This document shows, piece after piece, positions 12,801 through 21,151 of a stretch of DNA of 64,000 nt (positions are counted from its first letter, which is position 1; every line of letters starts with the position of its first letter). The notes beneath the pieces were generated by a model. That model saw only the letters and a list, made by a program, of their open reading frames with translations. It searched no databases and had not been told where the DNA came from. A program made the translations under genes and the position numbers. The stretch comes from Cristatella mucedo (lineage: Eukaryota > Bryozoa > Phylactolaemata > Cristatellidae). The stretch covers positions 565,001-629,000 of the forward strand of contig WPIO01000105.1 of the NCBI GenBank assembly GCA_009760855.2. The letters run 5' to 3'.

Positions 12801-13185
12801 CATAGGAAAAACGCAGGCTAGCCATTTAATTCGGGGGAAGTATCCACCTAACCGAGCATAGCCAAACATAGGAAAAACGCAGGCTAGCCATCCAGAGTGG
12901 CATTCAAATCGGGCAGATTAAGCTCCATTCAAGTACAATATCCTAAGAGTGATGGTGGATAAGCATAGTGGTTAATCTGCACTGCCCAATTGCCCGGCCT
13001 GTGCTGCAATCATTGGGTAAGATTTGAAAACTGACCAGCTGCATTGCCAAAGTCGCAGGGCCAGCTTATTGATATGTCGCAGACATGGCGATTCGGATAT
13101 CACGCATAGCAGCAGAGTTGTTGGTCGCTGCCATGCGACCTTTGGTTCCATGGGCAACGCGTGGACTGCACGCAAAGAAAACCGG

Positions 13186-13226
<41 letters not shown>

Positions 13227-14939
13227 GAGGGAGGACCACGTGCAGCAGACAGCTGTCCATAAGGTATGTTATTTCCACTTGTTAAGCAGCTTTGATACAT
13301 TAAATCTAGTAAATTTGCTCGGTTTTTATGCATACAACAAGCCACAGAAGCTTGCTAGTTTTACCTGTTTCAACAGTCCCGTTTGCATAGCGGCAGAAGA
13401 GCCTTAACAGACAGCTATCGGCACTACTTGCAATGAGCGATACAGAATCAACCGCTGCCTCAGGACTCGAACCTACGACTTGTTCGGTGAAGAGCCAGTG
13501 ACTTACCTCCTGGTCTAAGGCCCAGGGGCAAGAGGACATTCTCAACTGCCCGAGCTGCGCTCATCCTACGATCTTACAGCGATCTTACTATTAAATGGTT
13601 GTCGCCAGAAAAATTGCACGGGCGGCACCTTGGCCTGCGGTCACTGCATTGCAGCGAAACACTCGACGCTGTCTTCGTGGCTGTTCATTCGTGAAACGAA
13701 GGCCTGCACTCAAGACGCACACAGCTGACAATCGCTGGGCGACCTGGCCAGTAGGCGGTGGGGCAGTAGCTCCAAGCTTCCCAACCAACACCTGGCAGAC
13801 CGGCTGCGTACGAGCCAGTGGCCAGCAGAGCAAGGTCAGTGGCAAGAAGAGGCGTTCGCACTATTAGGAACATTTTTAAGCACCCTTGAGAAAGAGAACG
13901 CCCGGTAGAATTTATTCACGTGCTTTCATGAGATTATTCACGTGCTTTCATGATTTGCGAGCTGTGAGCAACCGTGGACAGTGCCCCATTTGTGACTGCC
14001 ATTACATTTAATTCTTACAGATTGTTAGGAGCAAGCTTGTTCGTATGAGCCATAAGTAAAGTTTAATACAAACTCCCCTAACAAAAACCGAGGTTTAAAT
14101 TAACTAAAACCGTGCTGGAGCGGTGACACCTGTTAGTACACCTGTGGGCACTCGTTGATGGGCTATACTTTGGGTTCCAGTGTAAACGTCAAGCCAATTT
14201 GCATTTAGTTCTCCTTCTCTTCAATGGCATTGACACGCTCATTGTACACTTGCTCAATAGTAATGTTGCCCTACGGTGTCATTTCAGTGATTGGATCTAT
14301 CTTGAATGAAATCCAGTCTGAGACCACCCACTAGATTGGCCCAGTGGTTAAAAAGCTAGCTTGGACGATCGAAGTCAAGGTCATCGTATTTAACGCCAAA
14401 AGTCGCGCGCTCGACCCCTGTTCTAAAAGTGACGTCCCTGAGTAAGTATTATGTTCTCTGATGGCGCTATACAGATGAATTTTACTTGCTTATATGTATA
14501 CAAATAACTCACTTGTCACTAAAAACTGTAAAAGAAATCCGCTGTTTGGCTAAATGTAGAGATATACATTTTGTCGTGAAATATATTTGTTTTTAAAATA
14601 TGATTATTATTTTATAAATATTGCTTTGTAGGGCACGCTAAAGAACTCGGTCTCCTGTCAGATGCTTGACATATGCCGCGGGGCTGGAGCCCACGACCTC
14701 GCCAACAAATACATTTACATTGACCGTGGTCGGGGCGAAAAATTGTCAGACTTTGTATAGTAGCAAAGTAGTACAGTAGAGCCCTACGCTAACTTACCGC
14801 CATAGAAAAATCCAGCATCAGCCAATTCATCCGCACGTTGTGCAGTTATAAGAGCCACCGGTAATACGTTGTAACTGTGCCGACGACTTTTCAGACCGGA
14901 GAAATTTGGGTAGCAGCAGCTAGAGCTGACTCCCGCCAT
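3623..14939 (-). CDS. IAP-like BIR/RING gene, copy 1 (multi-exon, incomplete model)
   Basis: Minus-strand gene model. The first coding exon is 14,939-14,798, with the ATG in context AACATGG and the N-terminal half of a BIR domain. Later pieces are a 189-nt exon (6,249-6,061), a possible 90-nt exon (5,744-5,655) and the terminal RING exon (3,813-3,623). Every junction examined is phase 1, so the listed exons splice in frame with or without the 90-nt one. IAP proteins with BIR and C-terminal RING domains are ubiquitin ligases that bind caspases or signalling adaptors in the cytosol. The second half of the BIR, with the CxxC/H/C zinc ligands, should lie between 14,798 and 6,249. I searched the minus strand by eye and did not find it, so the gene may use an unseen exon or be broken. 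The introns are full of LINE and SINE pieces. The gene is duplicated at 35,864-46,556. Confidence 0.6.
3814..5654 (-). other. Intron region of the IAP-like gene, copy 1
   Basis: No convincing exon is seen. It contains the 24-nt-arm hairpin at 4,746-4,799 and a pair of overlapping small frames near 4,841-5,066 that are shadows of each other. Copy 2 is collinear, with a 100-bp insertion at 37,284-37,384. Confidence 0.5.
4746..4799. repeat. Perfect hairpin, 24-nt arms, 6-nt loop (both copies)
   Basis: Arm 4,746-4,769 is the exact reverse complement of 4,776-4,799, around the loop TTATTG. It is identical in copy 2 at 37,033-37,086, so it predates the duplication. It is not flanked by an obvious target-site duplication. 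Confidence 0.9.
5655..5744 (-). CDS. Possible 90-nt cassette exon of the IAP-like gene (copy 1)
   Basis: It lies between an acceptor CTTAACCTAG and a donor ATAC|GTGAGG, phase 1 at both ends, and encodes 30 residues ending [15 protein letters not shown], probably helical. It can be spliced between the 189-nt and RING exons, or skipped, without loss of frame. The surrounding open frame (5,569-5,769) is translated identically in copy 2. The acceptor has a weak pyrimidine tract, so the exon is tentative. Confidence 0.35.
6061..6249 (-). CDS. 189-nt internal exon of the IAP-like gene (copy 1)
   Basis: The exon is open throughout, between an acceptor ATATATTTTAG and a donor GAAG|GTCAGT. It begins and ends in phase 1 and encodes about 63 residues. 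They start [14 protein letters not shown] and end [16 protein letters not shown], with a basic patch around [10 protein letters not shown] in the middle. I do not recognise the domain. It occupies the position of the linker or UBA-like region between BIR and RING in known IAPs. Its final codon joins the RING exon in frame as GAA-GCT. The copy-2 exon has the same length and splice sites but about twelve amino-acid changes. Confidence 0.6.
6499..6552. repeat. 54-bp perfect palindrome, copy 1 only
   Basis: Positions 6,499-6,525 and 6,526-6,552 are exact reverse complements with no spacer, centred on TTGTTATAACAA. Copy 2 has only a short piece of one arm (near 38,872-38,886) and then unrelated bases, so the palindrome arose, or was lost, after the duplication. 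Confidence 0.92.
6560..7110 (-). mobile_element. LINE-2 3' fragment, copy 1
   Basis: The minus strand shows LINE-2 ORF2 C-terminal motifs (PPSFRNRIV, and APKAWN in another frame) followed by the degraded 3' UTR and tail. Frameshifts separate the motifs, which explains the 94-codon frame at 6,835-7,119. The copy-2 counterpart is at about 38,925-39,460. Confidence 0.65.
7907..8055 (-). mobile_element. SINE-B (minus), head deleted, copy 1
   Basis: Running leftward it has the B-box region, a GCGGTGGTGATAGCCGTAAA body, CTATACAAAAAGAGGCTG and an (AAAT)n tail. The A-box end has been lost after the duplication: the same SINE in copy 2 (40,313-40,497) keeps it. It is inserted in LINE-2 and shared by both copies. 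Confidence 0.75.
8251..8466 (+). other. Coding-like 216-bp insertion, copy 1 only
   Basis: The LINE-2 sequence on both sides joins directly in copy 2. The insert is open in one plus-strand frame, contains [17 protein letters not shown] and [14 protein letters not shown], and then reads CATCAG|GTAAGTGC, a consensus splice donor. It could be a captured exon or a gag-like piece of another element. No clear target duplication was seen. Confidence 0.4.
9350..9515 (-). mobile_element. SINE-B (minus), divergent, copy 1
   Basis: Reading the minus strand it has an A-box-like head (CACTAGGAGAGGCGG), the B box GGGTTCGAATCC and a tail region with AAAGAGGCTGTTGAATCAGC. The 72-codon plus frame across it is a shadow. 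The copy-2 counterpart is 41,498-41,663. Confidence 0.8.
9516..9760 (-). mobile_element. LINE-2 fragments (minus), copy 1
   Basis: Next to the SINE-B there is reverse-complement LINE-2 3' UTR (TGTGCATGTCACC and neighbours) and then degraded RT C-terminal sequence. Order and reading frames are scrambled, so this is an old relic. Copy 2: about 41,664-41,910. Confidence 0.55.
9905..10025 (+). mobile_element. LINE-2 3' terminus, copy 1
   Basis: It contains the conserved LINE-2 end: AAATGTAAAGCGCCTAGAAA, GAGATTGAGTTCTCT, GTGCTTTATCAAG and a (ATT)n-type tail. Pairing of AGCGCC with the later GGTGCT (GGGCGCT in other copies) makes a stem-loop. Copy 2: about 42,050-42,175. Confidence 0.85.
10026..11640. 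other. Mostly unassigned intron sequence, copy 1
   Basis: No repeat family is recognised. Several short minus-strand frames are open: about 10,356-10,690 (containing [17 protein letters not shown]), and around 10,830-10,970 (one frame with [19 protein letters not shown]). Neither matches a BIR. The small plus frame at 11,096-11,305 is kept in copy 2 but so is all sequence here, so that does not prove coding. If the missing BIR exon exists, this is one place where it may lie. Confidence 0.35.
11640..11765 (+). repeat. Tandem duplication of about 67 bp, copy 1 only
   Basis: The block from CAATTCACGTGCATTTAACC to GTCAGCCTTATGGACTA is followed by a diverged second unit ending GTCAGCCTTATGAACTAG. 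Copy 2 has a single unit near 43,960-44,030. Confidence 0.75.
11813..11904. repeat. Inverted repeat, 43-nt perfect arms, 6-nt loop, copy 1 only
   Basis: Arm 11,813-11,855 is the exact reverse complement of 11,862-11,904, with loop GAGTAG. It lies inside the stretch 11,766-13,235 that copy 2 lacks. Confidence 0.93.
12248..12290 (+). repeat. Interrupted AGC/AGT trinucleotide repeat
   Basis: AGTAGCAGCAGCAGTAGTAG-type run. It makes the nearby minus frame Cys-rich by chance. Copy 1 only. Confidence 0.8.
12400..12503 (+). repeat. 26-bp minisatellite, four exact units
   Basis: The unit begins CAGCATCGCACCAAGCCGTG and is repeated head to tail four times without variation. The apparent minus-strand protein repeats ([13 protein letters not shown]) simply follow from it. 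It sits in the 1.47-kb stretch absent from copy 2. Confidence 0.93.
12756..12889 (+). repeat. 67-bp tandem duplication
   Basis: Two almost identical units starting CATTTAATTCGGGGGAAGTA and ending CAGGCTAGC lie head to tail. Copy 1 only. Confidence 0.9.
13189..13223 (+). repeat. (GA)n microsatellite
   Basis: About 17 GA units. Arg-Glu and Leu-Ser runs in the overlapping frames come from this repeat. Confidence 0.95.
13372..13580 (-). mobile_element. SINE-C (minus), copy 1
   Basis: On the minus strand the head GAGCGCAGCTCGGGCAGTTG is followed by an A-box-like TTAGACCAGGAGG, the B box GGTTCGAGTCC and a 3' part resembling SINE-B (AAGGCTCTTCTGCCGCTATG). It is probably a chimeric or older tRNA-derived SINE sharing the SINE-B body. 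Copy 2: about 44,233-44,440. Confidence 0.7.
13780..14330 (-). other. Replaced block and decayed C-terminal coding remnant, copy 1
   Basis: From about 13,780 to 14,030 the sequence is unrelated to that at the matching place in copy 2. Beyond it the minus strand reads a short frame ending [20 protein letters not shown] then stop. In copy 1 a TAG interrupts it where copy 2 has AAG (Lys). The family is unknown. Confidence 0.35.
14335..14495 (+). mobile_element. SINE-A (plus), divergent, copy 1
   Basis: It starts TTGGCCCAGTGGTTAAAAAG (A-box region), has a degraded B box and ends TATTATGTTCTCTGATGGCG plus CTATACAGATGAATTTTA, the SINE-A tail. Copy 2: about 45,968-46,125. Confidence 0.65.
14640..14750 (-). 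mobile_element. SINE-A (minus), copy 1
   Basis: Reverse-strand SINE-A with GAGGTCGTGGGCTCCAGCCC (B-box region) and the tail AAAGCATCTGAC-type sequence, right beside the BIR exon donor. Copy 2: about 46,258-46,375. Confidence 0.65.
14798..14939 (-). CDS. Exon with start codon and first half of a BIR domain (copy 1)
   Basis: The ATG at 14,939 has A at -3 and G at +4, a strong metazoan initiation context. The 47 codons end in [16 protein letters not shown], which matches the BIR pattern in which an Arg-containing segment and LPxAL are followed by LAxAGFFYxG. The exon stops one base into the next codon at a consensus donor, GTAAGT (14,797). Upstream on the minus strand lies an acceptor-like GATGTTTCAG, so a 5' UTR exon may precede it. 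The BIR zinc-binding residues come after GFFY and are not in this exon. Neighbouring DNA on the donor side carries two SINE-A copies. IAP assignment rests on this half-domain together with the RING exon downstream. Confidence 0.65.
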
Positions 14940-15434
14940 GTTTCTCTCCTTTTGTGATTCAGTCTGAAACATCAACGACATAAATTAATATCCCACGATT
15001 TGGAAAAATCTCTGACATGTGTCTTTCCACATTTTGAGAAAAAGAAATAAAAATTCCTAATACATAACAAACAACGGCTTCACAACAGCTTGGCTGCCAG
15101 GGATTACGTAAGTGCCTCAGCATGGCTACCAGCTATCATCAACATAACTCTCGAACTGCATGATCGTATCGATCGCATGAAAGTATTGCAGCCCTTGATC
15201 ACATGCCTAATCCCTAAACTACGCACAAAGAAAAGCTACCTAGCAAGCAGGTGTTAAACCTTAGTACAGAGGGTTGATCGGAAAGCTGTAAAAATCACCC
15301 ACTTCTTAAAATGTTTGATTGTGAAAAATCACACACTTCTTAAAATGATCAAAATAAAATAATCCTAATTTTCACAAGCGACCAGCTAGCTAGACAAGTC
15401 TTCGAAGCTATGCATAGCAAACGGTAATAAAAAA

Positions 15435-16440
15435 ATAATTATTACACTTGATAAAGTGCTCTCAGAGAACTCTCTTTCTAAGCGCTTTACATTTGATGCA
15501 AAGGAAACACGATTGAATGGTTAGTCGTAGGAGGCTCAAAAACAAGATTATGATAAAAATGGTTAGGGATTAAGATAAACATGGTTAGGGGTGCCATGCA
15601 CAGGCTCAGCATGCAAATGTGTTTAGTGGCAGAAAACAGTTTCAGCACGCATAAGCACATAAAAGACAAATCACAGGAACATACTAAAGGCTGTGATAAA
15701 TAGGTGCATTTGTAGTTTCTTTTTACATGTGGTAAAGTCAATAGATGTCGTGACCCAAGTTGGGAGTGAGTTCCAAGCTTTGGGAGTATACGAACTAAAG
15801 GCACGGTCTTCAAAGGAAGTGAGATTTGTACGAGGATGAGTAAACAATTAGATTACAAAAAGCGGGTGGTACGAATCTTAGCCTGGTGGGGCAGTAGATC
15901 TGATAGGTAGGCTGGAGCCAAAGAATGGGGGTTTCTAAAAGTAAGAAACAAATCGTTAAATTCAATGCGTTGCTTGACTGATAGCCAGTGCAGGTCGGCG
16001 AGAAGTGGTATTATGTGGCTTCAGCCGAGCTCACCAGAGACATGCGTAGTGGCAGAATTGTGCACCAGCTGTAAGTAACTAATTTCATCAGCGTTATTTC
16101 ATTAGGCAGTAAGTTATAGAATTTCAGACGGGATTTCGCAAATGCACGGACCAATTTAGATGCAGTATCCTTGTCTAAAAAAAGACCAAATTTCGGCAAT
16201 GTTGCGAAGCTGAAAGTAGGCAGACTTAATTTTGGAGCTGATGTGGTTTTCCATGAAAGGTCACTCTGGAACCTGACGCCCAGATTTTGTACAAATGGAA
16301 CAGGAGATATGCTGGCAGAGCCATTTTCGAGGGTTAGCCTTTCCAATAACTGAGTCACACTTATCTGGAACGTAACTAGTAAGTTGGTTTTATCATCATT
16401 CAATTTAAGAAAACATGGCTGTCATCCATTTTTCTACAGT
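15435..16440 (-). mobile_element. LINE-2 3' half, copy 1
   Basis: The minus strand reads NDDKTNLLVTFQISVTQLLE (palm/thumb border) and then C-terminal segments, PKAWNSL-like in shifted frames, to a 3' UTR and tail. Loss of stop-free reading marks it as inactive. Copy 2: about 46,930-47,880. Confidence 0.8.
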
Positions 16441-17009
16441 CGCTTTTCGTTATGTTGCTATTAATATTTCAAAGCCCACACTATGGTTCTAGGATGGAAG
16501 TTCTGACGTCGACATTGAAATACACAGGATGTATTTGGCAAGTAGACAGGCTACCAAGGACTATTGACGTCTGAATTTGGTACGAATTTAAGGAATTATG
16601 TCACGTGGGCGGTAGCTGAGTATAAGAAATGCGTTAATTACAGAGATTTTAATATGATCGGATAAAAATTAAAATAGTTTATTAATTAAAACATCCATAA
16701 TATTACTATCAGCCTTGATCCTGGCTGTTGAAGGATGTTTATTTTTTGTCGGTAAAGGAACTCGTTAAATCCGCTCGGAAGCGTTGACTGATGCGGCAAG
16801 AGTGAATATAATACGTATTCCTCATCAAAGATTAGGGTTAAAAATCTAGGAATTTAAATAAAATTATTAAGTTGCACCAACAAATAGAAATTGAATAAGT
16901 TGAATTTAGTTGAATTTAAATTTAGTTTTAGTTTAGAATAAGTTGAAAGTTGAAAAAGTAGAAAGTTGAATATAAAATGAAAGTCATTCGTAGGCAAATT
17001 ATTTTGCCG

Positions 17010-17303
17010 GCAACTACATTATGTAATGTATCTCCGTCAGTAACTCCACAAAGTCATAAAGACCATGTGGGTGTTACGCAGGAGAGTTTTTTATAGCTCA
17101 CTCACAGCCTAAGCGGCTTTCGGTACGCATTCGGTAGCCAACAGACTTCGTCTCACGCAACAAAGAGAAAGTGGGAAGCATAGCAGAGTCAGGAGAGCAG
17201 TTGAGATAGTGAGTAGCATAGAAGTAGCAGTTCAGGACCGCTGAAAAAGATGTGCCATAGTCGGCAGTTGGAGAATAGTTGTCGTTGCGTAAGAATGCAT
17301 TAG
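17010..17303 (-). mobile_element. 5'-truncated LINE-1 insertion, copy 1 only
   Basis: A 3' end of LINE-1 beginning ATGTAATGTATCTCCGTCAG (plus-strand view) and ending in GTTGTCGTTGCGTAAGAA. In copy 2 the flanks (TTTGCC...TTATTAGAGACGTC, near 48,500-48,530) are joined without it, so the insertion probably came after the duplication. Its frame encodes YNCYFYATHYLN-like C-terminal LINE residues. Confidence 0.8.
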
Positions 17304-17899
17304 AGACGTCTTCAGAAAACTTCAAATGAAGTATCTTAGAAAGCTTTGGGTAGTAACAGGTCACTTATTGTCATTGTTACAGTCGTGAGACATTTTAGCT
17401 TGATCTGCAGTAGGTACATCAAGCAACCTCAATGGCAACTAGTGCTAGAATGACTACAACAAGGAATGGCTTGCAGCGGTCCATCCTGCCACGCTATGCA
17501 TCTGTTGAACAACAAATGACAGGAGAGCAACTTGCTCATTGCATCTATACCTTACCGTGGGTTGTGACGGCCTAACCTGTGAGTTGCGATCATCGTCTTT
17601 GATACTTTTGCGCACAATGGTATCACGTCACTATTCTGTCTTGCATCAGTAAGCGTCATAATCCTTGAAATCGCTGGTGAAATAACACTAGATGCTATAT
17701 AAATAGCAGAATTACTGAAACAATGCACCCTTCATTCAAAGATTGAATTTAAATATAAACCAATGAAAAAATAGACCGTCTAATTAAATCGAAAATAATA
17801 AATCAACCACAGTCAAAATTAATCATACCTTAGCCCCGAATCTCTCTTAATTAGTGGTAATCAGGTATGTCATATGTATGCTCCGGCGGGTCAACTTGG

Positions 17900-18960
17900 C
17901 ACTTGCCTTTGGAATCCTCGCTCAATGTGAAATAAACCTCTGGTGACAAGCAAACTTATTTCTGAAAATGGTCTCGACCTGCTTGCCTTAACTGAAACTT
18001 GGCTAAAATTGGTAAACTGTCCGACAATTTAATACGCTACCCGACTGGTTTCTCGTTCTTCCACACCCATGGATAAATCAAAACTGGAGGTGCAGTTGCT
18101 GGTATTGTGCACTCAAAAATCAACTTCAAGCCATTTGCAGTACTCTTGAAGCGGTGTTTTGAATCATTGTCTTGATTTCACCCGAAAACAAGCTACCGAT
18201 GGAGCAAAAATCTATCACACACCAGGAACTAAATCCTCCTTTAACTCTAAAGACTTCTCCGATCTCATTTTGATTCTGTGTAGAAGAGATTGATCCTTCC
18301 TCGTTATGGGTGATTTCAACATTCACTTTGATAACGTAACTGAGGCCTTCAGCACTGGATTTCGTGCATTGAATGATTCATAGTCTCTGGTGGCTGATGT
18401 GCACGGCCCCACTCACATCAAGGGTCACACACTAGACTAAATTTTCTCATACAACTGCACATTGTCATTGCCAATTATTACCGAATCCTTCTTATCTGAT
18501 CGCATGCAGATCTCACTGATTCAGTCTACAGTGTGCGCCCTTCTCGTCCTCCTCTAAAGTCACGTGTGAATCGCCGCGAAACCTCAGGACCCTCCATACA
18601 GATGCTGTCCGTGCGAGAATATCTGCCTCGCCTCTGCTGCTCAGTCCCCCTACCAATCTGTCATCCTTGGTAGGTAGCTACAACACGACCCTAGCTGACA
18701 CGCTCGACGAGTTTGCAAATCTTGACTAAGCGCACTGTGCGCCGTCGCCCAGGTAGCCTATGGTATACCGCAGACGTTAAACTAGCTAGATCTTCTAAGC
18801 ATGAGCTTAAAAAACATACACAAGATCAGGACTGACTGCCCATCGACAGACATACGAGGACTACTATAGGTGGTACAAATCGACCCTAGCAAAAGCCAAG
18901 TCTAGCTTCTGTAAAAAAAACTGTTGAATCGCAGATGCAAAATCCAAATATTCCGATATC
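17900..18960 (+). mobile_element. Decayed LINE APE-endonuclease domain, copy 1
   Basis: The plus strand, read across frameshifts and stops, gives LALTETWLKLVN, then GDFNIHFDNVTEAFSTGF and VADVHGPTHIKGHTLD. These are the ETW, GDFN and TH..G.TLD motifs of APE-type LINE endonucleases. Copy 2: about 48,917-49,985. Confidence 0.85.
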
Positions 18961-18983
18961 AACGATCAACCGTCTCCTCAACC

Positions 18984-19145
18984 GATGGTTTGGCCCAGTG
19001 GTTTAGGTTGCTCGACCAAATCAAGGTCTGGCCGAGGTCGTGGGCTCGAGCCCCGTGGCATACGTGAAGCGCTTGAATAGAGATTTAGTTCTCTAATCTT
19101 AGGGAGCAATACAAACGAATTATATTTATTTATTTATTTTATCAT
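18984..19145 (+). mobile_element. SINE-A (plus), well preserved, copy 1
   Basis: A box TTTGGCCCAGTGGTTTAGG, B box GTGGGCTCGAGCCCC, then GTGAAGCGCTTGAATAGAGA and TTTAGTTCTCT with an AATTATATTTATTTATTT tail. Copy 2: 50,041-50,205. Confidence 0.88.
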
Positions 19146-19394
19146 GAACTAGCTGTGTTCTTCCTTCCAAACCGTTGTCAACGTTTCACTCACATGTTCT
19201 GAAAATGTCACAGGTAGTCTAATAGTTATCCGATCAACGCGGATTTTGAAGTAAGCGGTCTTAGATATGTGCTTCAAATTTACATGACGAAAAACCGAGC
19301 ACGACCGTCTTCTTTGTCATCCGATGCACGCAGCTTTATTTGGCTTCTCTGATTGTTTTCCCAGCAGTGGTACTGTGCGCCTCATCGATTCTGC

Positions 19395-19452
19395 ATAAGG
19401 CTATTCTGTCGCTATACAAAAGAGGCTGTTAAATCAGCTAGTATTTATTTAT
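19395..19452 (+). mobile_element. 5'-truncated SINE-B at the duplication edge
   Basis: The last part of SINE-B (GGCTATTCTGTCGCTATAC through TTAAATCAGCTAG and an ATTT tail) begins exactly where copy 1 stops matching copy 2. Confidence 0.75.
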
Positions 19453-20076
19453 TTAAATTAAATGAAAAAAGGTAAAAAGGTAGCCTCGAATGAATGATGA
19501 TAAAAACAACGCACTATTTATGGGCAAACCAAGCAAGATTCTGAAATTGGAAAGACTAACTGTCAAAATCGGCTTTGCCGGCATGTCTCCTGTTGAAACT
19601 GCACGTAGTCTAGGTGTCATGCTCCAAAGTGAAGTTTCATTAAACGAACACATCACCTCAGGCAAGTCTGCCTACTTTCAGCTAAATAATATTGCTGAAA
19701 TTCTGGCTTGTTTAGGCAGATTTGCAGAGGGATGCCACACCTAAATTGCCTCGTCTAATCGTGTCACTCCGGCTTGACATCAGTAACTCACTGCTTGCTG
19801 GTCTAGCAGCGTGGGCAATTAGGCTCCTACAGCTGGTGCGAAACCTTGCAGCTAAGCTTGTCTGTCGTGAGCGTAGCAGTTGCCACATCACACGACTACT
19901 CGCCGACCAGCACTGGCTCCCAGTCAAGTGACGCATCGACTTCATGGTTTTATCCCTCACTTTTAGGTCACTTCATTCTTTGTCTCCAGCCTTACTATCG
20001 GATTTACTTCTCCAACAGGCTAAGTATCGTACTTATTTAATCCTAGCATTCAGTGGGTCTCATTGATTCGTCCTTT

Positions 20077-20458
20077 GTAATGTAATGTATCTCCGTTTGT
20101 AACTCCACAAATCGGTGAGCCGTGATGGCACACTAGGTAAGGCGGTTGCTTTCACGACCTCGGTCCCGAGGCCATGGGTTCGATCCCTGCGGTGGGCGAT
20201 TCTTAATCGCCACTGCAAGCGGTGGTGATAGCCGTAAAGGCTCTCCTGTCGCTATGCAAAAAGCGGCTGTTAAATAAGCTAGGATTTAATTTAATTTTAA
20301 TTTAATTTAAAGCCATAAAGACTATGTGGGTGTTAAGCAGGAGAGTTTTGTATAGTGCACTCACAGCCTAAGCGCCTTTCGGTATGCATTCGGTAGCCAA
20401 CAGACTTCGCCTCACGCAACAAAGAGAAAGTGGGAAGCATAGCAGAGTCAGGAGAGCT
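20077..20458 (-). mobile_element. LINE-1 3' fragment nested in LINE-2
   Basis: It starts with the tail TGTAATGTAATGTATCTCCG and runs to GAGTCAGGAGAGCT, 5' truncated. It is split by a plus-strand SINE-B at about 20,112-20,300. Confidence 0.82.
20112..20300 (+). mobile_element. SINE-B, full length, nested in LINE-1
   Basis: A tRNA-like head GAGCCGTGATGGCACACTAG with GGTAAGGCGG, B box GGGTTCGATCCCTGC, a body with CACTGCAAGCGGTGGTGATA, and the end AAATAAGCTAGGATTTAATT. It best represents the family here. Confidence 0.9.
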
Positions 20459-20729
20459 GTGTTTTAATGCCTGCTGACATCGTGCATGCTGCCACTGGCC
20501 ATGCTTGCATGCTGATTTTCCGCATGTCATCCTAACGATGTTATTGTTGAGCATGCTGCCACTAACCATTTGATCTTGCTTCCTTTTGAGCACATATAAA
20601 GAGCCTAGAAAGAAATTACGTTCTCCGAAGGTGCTATATAAAATGTGTTATTATTCTTATCATTTATTATTAAGGTAGTGTTCGAAATTATAAACTCTTA
20701 AAAAAGTTAAACCAAAGTTAAACTTAAAC

Positions 20730-20924
20730 TTAAAGTATCAGTGCCAAGCACTCTTTTTGAATAGCACGATAGTTTAGTTGACATGTAAGTTTTTGACTCC
20801 TACATGCGATGACATGGCCGTTTTGTTCCAGGATAGCTCCGAGGCCAAGGTTACTGGCATCCGTAAAAACTGTAAAAGGCTCTCTTTGATCTGAGTAACT
20901 TAGGACGGAGGCTGATGTAAGCAT
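20730..20924 (-). pseudogene. Ty3/gypsy RNase H fragment
   Basis: The frame reads PFTVFTDASNLGLGAILEQ, the first catalytic-Asp motif of Ty3/gypsy RNase H (TDAS.LGLGAVL.Q). NYRAIQKECLAL follows, matching the conserved Glu motif. The sequence ends soon after, so the C-terminal half is lost. It directly continues the RT fragment to its right. Confidence 0.88.
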
Positions 20925-21151
20925 ATGATTAAGAGTTAAGAACGCTGTCTAATGCTCTTACGACCAAGTTTAGTCGATTCAACCTGAGGTAAATGAATTA
21001 AGAGGTTTTGCAACGTCATTAAATTTTGGTAAACATTGTCTATAATACAGGCCAAACCCAAAAATGGTCTCACCTCAATTTGTGATCGGGGCGTGGGTCA
21101 GTTCACGACATCCTCGACCTTATTTGGTGAGGATTGCATGTCTTGGGCATC

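Larger units (their letters stand above)
112..19394 (+). repeat. Segmental duplication, copy 1 (direct)
   Basis: This block is repeated in the same order and orientation at about 32,900-50,453. Matching landmarks are the APE-endonuclease relic (906 and 33,690), the RING exon (3,623 and 35,864), the 189-nt exon (6,061 and 38,440), the BIR exon (14,798 and 46,415) and the second APE relic (18,126 and 49,144). The right edge is sharp: both copies read the same through position 19,394 / 50,453 and then diverge completely, copy 1 running into a truncated SINE-B. The left edge lies in stacked LINE-1 3' ends, so it may continue beyond the window. Single-base changes, deletions and fold-backs separate the copies. 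It could be a true tandem-type duplication or an uncollapsed haplotype in the assembly. Confidence 0.95.
19453..20690 (+). mobile_element. LINE-2 3' part hosting a nested LINE-1 and SINE-B
   Basis: Plus-strand LINE-2 reads NDDKNNALFMGKPSKIL and LQLVRNLAAKLVCRERSS with HWLPVK, then part of its 3' UTR to about 20,076. A minus-strand LINE-1 3' fragment interrupts it (20,077-20,458), and LINE-2 UTR resumes at about 20,460-20,690, ending in the stem-loop and ATT tail. Confidence 0.8.

Noticed and set aside
13024..13407. Frames with Arg-Glu or Leu-Ser runs
   Set aside because: They read through the (GA)n microsatellite on either strand.
20112..20200. Functional tRNA genes at SINE-B and SINE-A heads
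   Set aside because: A and B boxes are present, but no complete cloverleaf with matching acceptor ends is seen, and all continue into the SINE body.
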